From Escarpia spicata (Eukaryota; Annelida; Polychaeta; Sabellida; Siboglinidae): a stretch of 64,000 bases of DNA. The position numbers were made by a program, and so were the translations under genes. Below are positions 33,786-42,555 of the stretch, one piece after another (positions within the stretch are counted from its first letter, which is position 1; each line of letters begins with the position of its first letter). The stretch is taken from positions 46,639,357-46,703,356 of the forward strand of contig OZ023206.1 in assembly GCA_963995525.1 (NCBI GenBank), written 5' to 3'. Below the pieces are notes generated by a model that did not search any database, was not told where the DNA came from, and saw only the letters and a program-made list of their open reading frames with translations.

Positions 33786-35341
33786 GGAAAGTAAAGAGAA
33801 GAGAACTGGAAGAAAGAATGGGAAGGGAGATGGAAGAATTGGATCACACAATGAATAGACGCAGGTCACAGGAAATAGGTGATGAAATGAGATGGGAAAT
33901 GTATAAGAGCTCTTCCAAATCAATGGGTCATCCTTTTGATGACAAACCTCTCCTTGATGCGCATCCTAAGGATGGCATATACAGCTCCGGTCCCTCGCGG
34001 TTGTTAGGACAAGAAGTACGCAGGAAGGATACCTCACTTCAACTTACTAGCAACACAAATCTTCCAGTCGGTGTGAAACGCGAACCAATGGGAAGAATAG
34101 ACACCACACCTCAAACCGATGGACATCACACACATGACAAAAATGAGAGTCATCACACACATGACGTAGCCCATGGTCGAAGAAGAAAGAAGAAGAAAGA
34201 CGGCAAATCACATCACCGATATTCAGACGAAGACTCGTCTTCAATGTCATCATCGTCGTCTTCATCGTCTTCTGAATCTCTGAACTCAAACTCAGGATCG
34301 TCTGACGAATCAATGGAAAGGGATCGACGGGGGAAGGACACACGGCATCGTCAACGAAATAGCCCTCCCGGACCTAAACTACCTATGTTCTCGGGAGACT
34401 CTACAAACTGGGATGCCTTTCTTTACCTGTTCAATGGTACTGCTAAACACTATCACTGGGGTAGTCATCAGAAACTACGGAGACTCAAGGAATGTATGCG
34501 TGACAAAGCCATAAATTATGTACGGACACGCTCTCGCAAAGATCGCCATGATTACCATCGGCTCATGAAATGCTTGAAGAACAGATTCGGTATGAAAGAA
34601 GAATCAAGCGTAGTGCGACGGAATCTCCATGATATCAAGCAGGAAGCCAACGAATCCCTGGAAGATTATGCGGATCGAGTACAACATGCTGTCTCTCTGG
34701 GATACAAAGGAGCAGGAGACAGAGCAATAGATAAATGGGCCACTGAGCTGTTCCTCAAACGTGCCAGGGAGAAGGGGGCAGCTTTAGCAGTCAGCGAGAG
34801 ACAGCCAAGGTCAGTTCGGAAAGCCTTGAAGGAGATGAAGAGTAGCATCAGCAACCAGAAGGCTGTCTTAGGTAGAACATTGTCAGTTTCAGCGAGGCAG
34901 GTAGCATTCGAGGACGAAGTGCTGGTACGCACCACATATGCATCACCTGAGAATGATGGTCGCCATACAAAACGACCGATAGAGGATAAGTGTCAGGAAC
35001 CAGTCGGTTCTGGCAATAATAACAAAGACAAAGAGGACAGTAGGATAGATGAAATATTGAGGAGACTGATCCAAGTGGAGAAAAGTCTAGATCGGGAGCG
35101 ACTGACGCCACCCATGAACAGTCAACCGCAATTCAGAAGATATGGTCGATCTCCCAATATATACCAATCACCGGATCGCATGCAGTCACCCGGCCGTGGA
35201 CAATCACCGTCCTTCAATGGCAGATGTTACAATTGCGGTGAAACAGGTCACGTGAGTCGCAGTTGCACTCAGAATAGGAGTAGGTCCCCGTCAAGTGCTT
35301 CGGGGAATGCCCGCAATGACAGCATGCCACTAAAAGAATAA
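33782..35341 (+). CDS. Gag polyprotein
   Basis: A 519-codon ORF. Residues 1-60 are charged and helical; a Ser/Asp-rich segment (SSSMSSSSSSSSS) lies near 155. A capsid-like region follows (PMFSGDSTNWDAFLYLF through LFLKRAREKG), corresponding to the gag capsid of gypsy elements. A CCHC zinc knuckle, CYNCGETGHVSRSC, lies near the C-terminus and should bind the element's RNA. Gag forms the cytoplasmic virus-like particle. The ORF ends 72 nt before the protease ORF's first ATG, which is in the -1 frame; that frame is already open across the gag stop, so a -1 shift is possible. Confidence 0.88.
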   Translation: MRKVKRRELEERMGREMEELDHTMNRRRSQEIGDEMRWEMYKSSSKSMGHPFDDKPLLDAHPKDGIYSSGPSRLLGQEVRRKDTSLQLTSNTNLPVGVKREPMGRIDTTPQTDGHHTHDKNESHHTHDVAHGRRRKKKKDGKSHHRYSDEDSSSMSSSSSSSSSESLNSNSGSSDESMERDRRGKDTRHRQRNSPPGPKLPMFSGDSTNWDAFLYLFNGTAKHYHWGSHQKLRRLKECMRDKAINYVRTRSRKDRHDYHRLMKCLKNRFGMKEESSVVRRNLHDIKQEANESLEDYADRVQHAVSLGYKGAGDRAIDKWATELFLKRAREKGAALAVSERQPRSVRKALKEMKSSISNQKAVLGRTLSVSARQVAFEDEVLVRTTYASPENDGRHTKRPIEDKCQEPVGSGNNNKDKEDSRIDEILRRLIQVEKSLDRERLTPPMNSQPQFRRYGRSPNIYQSPDRMQSPGRGQSPSFNGRCYNCGETGHVSRSCTQNRSRSPSSASGNARNDSMPLKE

Positions 35342-35412
35342 GGGTTAGACTAGATGGCCAGAGTCTATCCCCAGGGAAACAAGGCCTGAATCGTGACAAA
35401 GATAATACTGAA

Positions 35413-36591
35413 ATGCTTATTTGTTTTGAGAGTGATTCTGAGTTAATCACTCCTGTGAGTACTTCTGTAAATCATTTGGAGAATGGAACGGAATATAAAA
35501 ATAACACAAAAATAAGGACAGATACACAGGCAAATGTCACAGTATATGAGGCTAAACTTCCAGAGACCATGGGTTGGACTATGACCATTCCGATTACCAT
35601 TAAGGGTAAGAGAATATCAGCAGTGGTCGATACGGCCGTTCAAGCAACAATAATCAGTGAGGAACTCCTTAAGAATCTTAACATTCCTGTTCAGTCAAAT
35701 TCGAGTATTGGTGTACGAGGTGTAGGGCACATCCAGACAGAAGGGAAATTACTCTCCCAACTTACCATTCAAGTAGGGAAGAATCACTATCCAGTAGATA
35801 TGTTGGTAATGGATACAACAGACCCATTCATCGTGGGGTTAGCCTTCCTGAAATCGGTGGGGGCAGTTTTATACATTAATGCCAATATAGTCATGATAGG
35901 CGACGAGGTAATACCTGCAACTATGAAGCGGAATCTGTCCAATGAAGAAGTTGTTATCTGTCGAGTAAAACTATGTAGAAAAACAACTATACCACCAAAC
36001 AGTGGACGAATGCTTAAATGTCACATGGATAATGCAACAACTGGCGATTTTGCCATCGAACCGGTCCACAGACATAAACAAGTATGGATCCCAGATTCTG
36101 TGGTAAACGGGGGTAACATCATAAACATATGTGTCATGAATCTCACAGATAAACCAGTCACGATACCCGCTAAGGAGTTGTTGGCGTGTGCCACTGAAAT
36201 TTCGGGTCAGTCTGAGGGGATATCGTCAAATATGGTCCCAAATCAGGATATTGATGTACATAGCGAAGAGGGAAGTAAAACAGATATGGTAACCGATCAA
36301 CCAGTTACGCTATCAGTTTCTCATTCCGTTCCACCAAACTCAGAGAATTCTGTAGACAATCAGGCGCTATGTCAGAGCCGGCTGTCAACAGAAATAACTG
36401 ATTGTTTATTGGATATGCCCAATGATGAAACAGAACTAACAAAGCTCGACACTGAGCTAATGCCAAGTCAGGCTCTATGCCAGAGCCGGCTAACATCAAA
36501 CCCTAGTATCGGAACACCTTTGTCAAGTATAACAGCTAAACATGAGCTAGAGGAAGATGACTGTTGGAAAACAGCTCCACATGTACAATAA
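35413..36591 (+). CDS. Pol, protease part
   Basis: A 392-codon ORF. The aspartic protease active site reads AVVDTAVQATIIS at about residues 71-82, with Asp73 present but Ala where Gly is common. The second hallmark is FIVGLAFLKSVGA at about 139-151. The long C-terminal tail contains two copies of a QALCQSRL motif about 45 residues apart. The protease would mature Gag and Pol. The ORF ends in TAA (36589-36591) in the same frame as the RT ORF, with open sequence LYQRSIVQLNESEYEVLK between them, so PR and RT are one polyprotein interrupted by a single stop codon. The codon may be a mutation or may be read through. Confidence 0.82.
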   Translation: MLICFESDSELITPVSTSVNHLENGTEYKNNTKIRTDTQANVTVYEAKLPETMGWTMTIPITIKGKRISAVVDTAVQATIISEELLKNLNIPVQSNSSIGVRGVGHIQTEGKLLSQLTIQVGKNHYPVDMLVMDTTDPFIVGLAFLKSVGAVLYINANIVMIGDEVIPATMKRNLSNEEVVICRVKLCRKTTIPPNSGRMLKCHMDNATTGDFAIEPVHRHKQVWIPDSVVNGGNIINICVMNLTDKPVTIPAKELLACATEISGQSEGISSNMVPNQDIDVHSEEGSKTDMVTDQPVTLSVSHSVPPNSENSVDNQALCQSRLSTEITDCLLDMPNDETELTKLDTELMPSQALCQSRLTSNPSIGTPLSSITAKHELEEDDCWKTAPHVQ

Positions 36592-36654
36592 TTATACCAA
36601 AGATCAATTGTACAACTCAATGAATCAGAGTATGAAGTTCTGAAGACATTATTA

Positions 36655-39600
36655 TTGGACTATGAGGATGTATTTGCAAAGCACGACTTAGACTTGGGTA
36701 AATACACAGCCACTACACACCGTATTCATACTGGTGATGCGGCTCCTGTAAAGATGCGAATGAGGCGAACCCCGCTGGGTTTTCAAAAGGAAGAGGAGAC
36801 TCTGTTACAATCCATGCTGGAACAGGGAATTATACAGCCGTCGGAGTCTGAATGGGCTGCCGCACCAGTTATCGTGCGTAAGCGGTGTGGAGGATTACGC
36901 TATTGTGTAGATTTTAGGAAACTAAACTCTGTAACCCAGAAGGATGCATTCCCAATACCCTTAATTGAAGAATGCTTAGATAATTTGGAGGGTAATCAAT
37001 ACTTTAGCACACTAGATATGGCTAGCGGATATTGGCAAATAAACGTTGAACCAGAAGATCGCCACAAGACAGCGTTTATCACCAGATATGGCCTCTTTGA
37101 ACACGTTAGAATGGCACAAGGATTATGTAATGCACCAGCAACTTATCAGAGAGCAATGAATCGGATATTGAAGGGTATAGTTTGGAAGAACGTGTTGGCC
37201 TATTTGGATGATGTAATCGTTTTGGGAAAGGAATTTCAAGACCATATCGACAATCTACAACAGACTTTAGATCGGTTTCGTACATATAAAATGAAATTGA
37301 AACCACGAAAATGTGCACTTTTTCAAAGAGAGGTAGAATTTTTGGGACGAAAAGTAGGTTGTGAAGGTGTTGGCATTACACAAAGTAAAATCGAAACTGT
37401 GTTAAATTGGCCAGTCCCGAGTAACAAAACGGAAGTTGAATCATTCCTGGGGTTCGTCAATTATCACAGGGATTTCGTCCCAGATTTTGCAAAGAAAGCA
37501 AGTAGTTTGTACGAGTTAACAGGATCAAACAAGACATTCAATTGGTCGGACAATCAGCAGGAGGCTTTTGAAACTCTAAAAAAATCTATGATAACAGCTC
37601 CTGTTTTAGCATATCCTAATTCATATGATACTTTCATTTTGGATACCGACGCCAGTAATTTGGCTGTTGGAGCGGAATTGTTACAGTTGCAAGATGGCGT
37701 GGAACGAACCATAGCATATGGCAGTCACATTTTAACACCAGCTCAAAAAAAGTACTGTACCACACGAAAGGAATTGCTTGCCGTGGTTACTTTTTTAAAC
37801 CAGTTTAGGTTCTATCTCCTCGGGAAACCGTTTGTAGTACGTACTGACCATAACAGCTTGACTTGGCTAATGAGCTTTAAATACACTGAAGGACAACTCG
37901 CTAGGTGGTTAGAAGTAGTTAGTCAGTTTGACATGAAAATCCTGCATCGTCCAGGTAAATTACACGACAATGCAGATGGGTTGTCACGAATGAATTTAAG
38001 CGGAGAGCAGTGTCACTACTACGAGTCTGGAAGAGATTTAGCCACTTTACCATGTGGTGGTTGTAGATACTGTACTAAACTACACGCTAGTTGGGATAGG
38101 TTTGAATCCCATATCGATGACGTAACACCATTAGTAGTACGGTGTGTCGATGTATCTCCGACTGTAGATTTCGCTGAAGCTAGTTGGGCGGATATCAGAT
38201 CAAAGACACAATTGCGCGAAGAACAGTTAGATGATGCTGACATTAAGCCAGTATTCATGTGGTTAGAGAACTGCGAGGAACCCTCGCCAAATGAGTTGTA
38301 CAATCATGGAATAGCCACTAAACATTTGTGGAGTCACAAAGACAGATTAAAAATACGCGATGGAGTGCTATACTACGAATGGGTAACTGATGGAGGCTCC
38401 CGTCGGCGCCTAAAGTTAGTAGTCCCAAAATCAATGATGGAAGAAGTACTAAGATTATCACATGATATTAAATCTGCATGTCACCCAGGCCAGAAAGAAA
38501 CATATACACGGGTGCGTCGGTCTTTCTTTTGGCACGGGATGGGGACGGATAGTAGGTTGTATGTGAGCACATGTGCAACTTGTAATAAGAACAAGAAACC
38601 TCGTGTTAAATCGAAAGCAGCCATGCAGAATTATCATGCAGGTATTCCGATGGAACGCATACACTTAGACATACTAGGACCATTTCCCTTAAGCGAGTCT
38701 GGAAATAAGTATGTTCTTGTGATGGTAGACCAATTCACGAAGTGGATTGAACTAAAGGCATTGCCAACCCAGACAGCAGAGATTGTCGCAAATGTTACAG
38801 TAACTGAGTTCATAAGCCGTATGGGCTGCGCTGATCAGATATTTACAGACCAAGGACGAAATTTCGACGGAACCCTCTTTCAGTCCCTCTGCAATCTGCT
38901 AGAAATGGCAAAGTGCAGAACAACACCCTATCGGCCAAGCTCAAATGGACAAGTAGAACGAAAGAACCGAGAGATCCTCAATAAAATTCGTTGTTACCTG
39001 GGTACTCAGCAGAAACACTGGGATAATGAATTATGTATCATTGGAATGGCATTGAGAGCAACAGTAAATCGCACTACCGGATTTACGCCCAATATGATGA
39101 TGTTAGGACGGGAAGTTACATTGCCTTCCGAGTTAACTACCGGAATCTCTTTGATAAATCAGAGTCAGTTAGAGCCGGCTGAACACGTGAAGAAACTACG
39201 CGACACGCTCCATGCTGTCCACAATTTTGCTAGAGACAAACTCAAGGGTAATCTGCATTATCAGAAACATTCACACGATAAGAAGTTACTCGAACGTAGG
39301 TACCAAGTAGGAGATCTTGTTTACCTTTTGGGAGGGGTAGCCAAAGTAGGCGAGAGTCGGAAATTGAAACCAGTATATACTGGTCCATTCATCGTTTGTC
39401 AGTTCTACCCCCCTGTATTATACAACATACGGGGACATAGAAGGGACAAGTCAAAGGTAGTCCACCATGATCGACTTCGTCTCTGCAATGACAGGTTCAT
39501 ACCTCTTTGGGCCAGGAGGGAACGCCAGAAAATACTTAAATCTGACGACACTTTGCTGTACGATGATAACGAGTTAGATCTAACTCTGATCAGGACTGCG

Positions 39601-39750
39601 GAGAGGGAAGCAGAAAGTACGAACGACGATGTTAGGTCACAAAAATCAGGGGAAGATACCTCACCACATCTACCCACATTACCACCTATACACTTGAGTC
39701 GAGGTCGGGCTATTACCAAACCTCTCAGATATAATGATTACGAGTTGTAA
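36655..39750 (+). CDS. Pol, RT-RNase H-integrase
   Basis: A 1031-codon frame. No ATG is at its start; the true N-terminus is in the same frame upstream of TAA 36589. RT: first catalytic Asp in STLDMASGYWQ (about 121) and YLDD at 183-186. RNase H: Asp332 (LDTDAS), Glu373 (TRKELLAVV), Asp398 (RTDHNSLTW). Integrase: zinc-binding H603, H610, C640, C643, then the DD35E triad D672 (HLDILG), D732 (TDQGRNFD) and E768 (NGQVERKN), and a C-terminal YTGPFIV motif (GPY/F module). All catalytic residues are present. It copies element RNA to DNA and inserts it into the genome. It ends 31 nt before ORF3. Confidence 0.93.
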   Translation: MDYEDVFAKHDLDLGKYTATTHRIHTGDAAPVKMRMRRTPLGFQKEEETLLQSMLEQGIIQPSESEWAAAPVIVRKRCGGLRYCVDFRKLNSVTQKDAFPIPLIEECLDNLEGNQYFSTLDMASGYWQINVEPEDRHKTAFITRYGLFEHVRMAQGLCNAPATYQRAMNRILKGIVWKNVLAYLDDVIVLGKEFQDHIDNLQQTLDRFRTYKMKLKPRKCALFQREVEFLGRKVGCEGVGITQSKIETVLNWPVPSNKTEVESFLGFVNYHRDFVPDFAKKASSLYELTGSNKTFNWSDNQQEAFETLKKSMITAPVLAYPNSYDTFILDTDASNLAVGAELLQLQDGVERTIAYGSHILTPAQKKYCTTRKELLAVVTFLNQFRFYLLGKPFVVRTDHNSLTWLMSFKYTEGQLARWLEVVSQFDMKILHRPGKLHDNADGLSRMNLSGEQCHYYESGRDLATLPCGGCRYCTKLHASWDRFESHIDDVTPLVVRCVDVSPTVDFAEASWADIRSKTQLREEQLDDADIKPVFMWLENCEEPSPNELYNHGIATKHLWSHKDRLKIRDGVLYYEWVTDGGSRRRLKLVVPKSMMEEVLRLSHDIKSACHPGQKETYTRVRRSFFWHGMGTDSRLYVSTCATCNKNKKPRVKSKAAMQNYHAGIPMERIHLDILGPFPLSESGNKYVLVMVDQFTKWIELKALPTQTAEIVANVTVTEFISRMGCADQIFTDQGRNFDGTLFQSLCNLLEMAKCRTTPYRPSSNGQVERKNREILNKIRCYLGTQQKHWDNELCIIGMALRATVNRTTGFTPNMMMLGREVTLPSELTTGISLINQSQLEPAEHVKKLRDTLHAVHNFARDKLKGNLHYQKHSHDKKLLERRYQVGDLVYLLGGVAKVGESRKLKPVYTGPFIVCQFYPPVLYNIRGHRRDKSKVVHHDRLRLCNDRFIPLWARRERQKILKSDDTLLYDDNELDLTLIRTAEREAESTNDDVRSQKSGEDTSPHLPTLPPIHLSRGRAITKPLRYNDYEL

Positions 39751-39781
39751 CCTTATACTGAACACACATAGTAAATAATGA

Positions 39782-41362
39782 ATGTTTTATTTAGAGATGT
39801 CCGTGGGCGATGAAGCAGTACTTTGCATAGAAGCAGAAGGCGACACCAGTTTCCTGTGGGATGACATAAAGATTCCGGGAGTTGTGAGGAGCCAGTCGGC
39901 TCCCGCCCTCTCGAAACCTTCATCGACTTCACGCATGGGAAAAGGTTGGCATGATCGTTTTTGTCCTGTATGTGAAGAACGAATTTTTACGAGACTAAAA
40001 CGACATGTCGAACGCGAACACCTCCCATGGTGGTTTTCACTAATGAAGTGTTGGTCGTGTAAACAATCAGTGACGTCGGCCTGTTTCCTTCGAAAGAAAC
40101 ACAAACATTGCAATCATTCAATTCCACAACTCAATAGCTGGATATGGAAGGCAAACGGATTGCTACACGCCCTTGCCAAGTATCTTAACCTGCCATTCCT
40201 GGAGTTAGTTAGAAACCATGTGGCCGCACAACGAGAATGGTATCCTTGGGATCAAGGTGACTGTACCCTCTCGTTCGAACAACGGATCGTGATGAGAATG
40301 TGGGAAGCTGGTAATCGCCTAAATCTGAGTAACATCGATTCGTTGACCATCACACCACCGGCCTCGGTGGCGTGTCTGTTGCACTGGAAGGTGATGGCCT
40401 GCATTCTACAACACCTACCATACGAAATACGACAACAAATAAAATCGTCAGACGTAGAATGCGATTACAGTGGCGATCCCGTTCATCTGAGGTGCCTGCC
40501 GGCACTCGGACAAATGGTAGATAGCCACTGTCACCTAGATATTCTTTTCAAGAGGTATCGGGTTGACGGTCTGTCAACCCTGATTGACAAAGTAAAACCT
40601 GCCTGGAATCTCCATTACGTTGTGGGGAATTACGTGTTCCCTGAGCACTGGCACATGCTACAACCACACATCGATAGTCATGATGGCATATACGCCACAA
40701 TCGGCCTTCATCCACACGTCGCATCCACCAACAGCCACCATGACAGACACCTAAGCACCATGAATATATTACTCCGCCATCCCAAATGCGTTGGTGTGGG
40801 AGAAATTGGCCTCGATTATCATCGACACCAGAGATCAAAGGAGCGCCAGAACCAACGGCAGATGTTGGTGCCACAGCTTAAATTGGCTGTCAGGCATGCC
40901 AAACCCGTCGTGATCCATCTACGGCCATGCAGCAACGATAATGCAAACCAGTGCTTGGAGGATTGCCTGAACATAATGACGGAAGTCCTCCCAAAGACGC
41001 ATAAAGTGCATGTCCACTCCTTTTGCGGGAGTAAAGGGGATATCACAGAATGGTTGCGGGCATTCCCCGAAGCGAAATTCGGTCTGTCTGGCACCCTGCT
41101 GAGAGTAGGATGTGGAGGAGTGAAGGAGGAAGAGGAGGCGGTGTGTAGTCTAAAGCTCGATAAGATCATGCTGGAGTCAGATGCGCCATATCTTCCACCA
41201 CCAGGAACAACTGGCCCGAACCACCCATGGAACATAATTACCGTAGCAGAGAGGGTGGCCTCGTTGAAGGGGTTAACTACTGATATGGTGGTGGAAGCGA
41301 GCCGCCTGAATGCGTGTACATTTTACGGCCTCGATGCACGCCTCCTGTATACCATGGCGTAA
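39782..41362 (+). CDS. Retrotransposon ORF3: zinc-finger plus TatD-type DNase
   Basis: A 526-codon intact ORF between pol and the 3' LTR. Residues 61-80 form a C2H2-like finger (C61, C64, H75, H80) and 90-110 hold another Cys/His cluster (CWSC then HKHC). Residues 246-526 match TatD metal-dependent hydrolases end to end. The metal ligands are all there: VDSHCHLD (H249, H251), GEIGLDYHRH (E341), PVVIHLRPC (H379), VHSFCG (H412) and LESDAPYLPP (D467), and the three TatD signatures are recognisable. TatD proteins are 3'-5' exonucleases/endonucleases on DNA. This position holds env in retroviruses; no signal peptide or membrane segment is seen. An in-frame second Met lies at 39797. The ORF is probably expressed by splicing or reinitiation. 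A role in integration, cDNA processing or evasion of host nucleases is conjecture. Confidence 0.9.
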   Translation: MFYLEMSVGDEAVLCIEAEGDTSFLWDDIKIPGVVRSQSAPALSKPSSTSRMGKGWHDRFCPVCEERIFTRLKRHVEREHLPWWFSLMKCWSCKQSVTSACFLRKKHKHCNHSIPQLNSWIWKANGLLHALAKYLNLPFLELVRNHVAAQREWYPWDQGDCTLSFEQRIVMRMWEAGNRLNLSNIDSLTITPPASVACLLHWKVMACILQHLPYEIRQQIKSSDVECDYSGDPVHLRCLPALGQMVDSHCHLDILFKRYRVDGLSTLIDKVKPAWNLHYVVGNYVFPEHWHMLQPHIDSHDGIYATIGLHPHVASTNSHHDRHLSTMNILLRHPKCVGVGEIGLDYHRHQRSKERQNQRQMLVPQLKLAVRHAKPVVIHLRPCSNDNANQCLEDCLNIMTEVLPKTHKVHVHSFCGSKGDITEWLRAFPEAKFGLSGTLLRVGCGGVKEEEEAVCSLKLDKIMLESDAPYLPPPGTTGPNHPWNIITVAERVASLKGLTTDMVVEASRLNACTFYGLDARLLYTMA

Positions 41363-41848
41363 CATCTAAATGGGCAATGCACACTATACGCATACACATA
41401 CATGCACCGACACAATCTAGTAGCTTAGGACGCTTGTCGGTGTCCGGGTTCTAGAACATACATATCTTCTCGTGTAGATAAATTTGTGTAGATAAATTTT
41501 GTGTACATACCTATTTCTTTATTGGAAGTGAAAAGTCATTTTCGATAAAGTCGTTTTGTTATATTATGTAACTATTGGCATATAGGGTATGGGTTTAATC
41601 AACTTTATTTAAAAAAAATATGTTGGTGTTCGGGTTTAGTTAAAGTAATACTACGGAAATACCCTTTAAAAATATATTTTAGATAATTATCATGCTATAT
41701 TTGTTTAATTGTCACATTGAGTGAATTGTCTTTGTGTAGGGTGTATGCACGGTCTTGGGTAATAATCAAATGTTTTGATTGAAATTACTCGAAAATTACA
41801 TAAAATGACGGATATATTTCCTGCAATACATCCCGTTCCTTTTATGAT
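41363..41848 (+). other. 3' untranslated region of the retrotransposon
   Basis: AT-rich sequence between ORF3 and the polypurine tract with no coding signal. Confidence 0.6.
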
Positions 41849-41857
41849 GGGGAGGAA
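41849..41857 (+). promoter_or_regulatory. Polypurine tract
   Basis: GGGGAGGAA directly before the 3' LTR, the expected primer for plus-strand DNA synthesis. Confidence 0.8.
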
Positions 41858-42103
41858 TGTAGTGCGGAGCAGCACTGTAATTAGGTCACACCCAAGATAA
41901 GTACGCACAACCGCATTACACCCTAACAATACACCCCCCACACATACACCCTATAAATACCCGTGCTACACAATAGCCAGGAGTCCGTTTTTGCGCCGCC
42001 GCCGAGAAGCACAGCCCCTCATCGAGGAGACGCTCCCGTCGGCCTTCGGCCTCCGCTGCGGGGTACACCATTGTGCCTGCCCAAGTAAGTGCCGCGCACA
42101 ATA
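41858..42103 (+). repeat. 3' LTR
   Basis: 246 bp. It differs from the 5' LTR at three adjacent-region positions ('gtccgtttttgcg' against 'gtccgtattgccg') and at 'cagcccctc' against 'cagcctctc'. Confidence 0.95.
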
Positions 42104-42107
42104 TAGC
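42104..42107. repeat. Gypsy target-site duplication, right (TAGC)
   Basis: Second copy of TAGC, followed by 'attacgatgtttatt', the continuation of the host intron unit. Confidence 0.9.
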
Positions 42108-42282
42108 ATTACGATGTTTATTTAATACATTAATAAGTTAGATTTAGAATACAATATTGCCGATAATCGGGAACGTAATTGGCATCGTATGGGCCTAACT
42201 GAGATTGTCAACAGCTTCCCAAGGTGGTATCGTTAAGATTGTTTCTCTACATGTGACCACTAATCGCGTTCTTGCGTTGCAG

Positions 42283-42555
42283 TACCGAATCCAGCGACCG
42301 ACATTCAGCTGACCTCCATAACTGAAGGCGGAGTCACTGTCGGCTGGACGGCTCCCACATCAGGGACGTTCGCAAAGTACAAAGTGACAGTGAAGGACGG
42401 TACCGTTGTGGCGAAGACAGAAACAGTTGACGACTCCACTGCAACGTCAAAAGCAATCACTGATCTTACTGCTGGCACAGCCTACACTGTCGCAGTTGTT
42501 ACTGTGAATAGCAATGGAGATGAGAGTGCAGATCTGCCGGGGACGTTTTCTACAA
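42283..42555 (+). CDS. FN3 exon 3
   Basis: First exon right of the gypsy insertion, with intact splice sites. It has ITDL where the other copies have ITGL, a change next to the conserved Leu of the FN3 fold. Confidence 0.85.

Larger units (their letters stand above)
32249..42103 (+). mobile_element. Gypsy-type LTR retrotransposon with an extra TatD ORF
   Basis: The order is 5' LTR (246 bp), primer-binding site, long leader with a duplicated hairpin, gag, protease, RT, RNase H, integrase, a TatD-like ORF, polypurine tract and 3' LTR. The RT-RNase H-integrase order and the GPF motif near the integrase end place it with Ty3/gypsy (Metaviridae). The LTRs differ at 4 of 246 positions, so it inserted recently. 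Most genes are intact, with a stop in the N-terminal gag segment and one between protease and RT. It lies in sense orientation in the intron between FN3 exons 2 and 3. Confidence 0.95.

Noticed and set aside
32307..42101. 61-codon minus-strand ORFs at both LTRs
   Set aside because: They are antisense to the LTR and present only because the LTR is duplicated.
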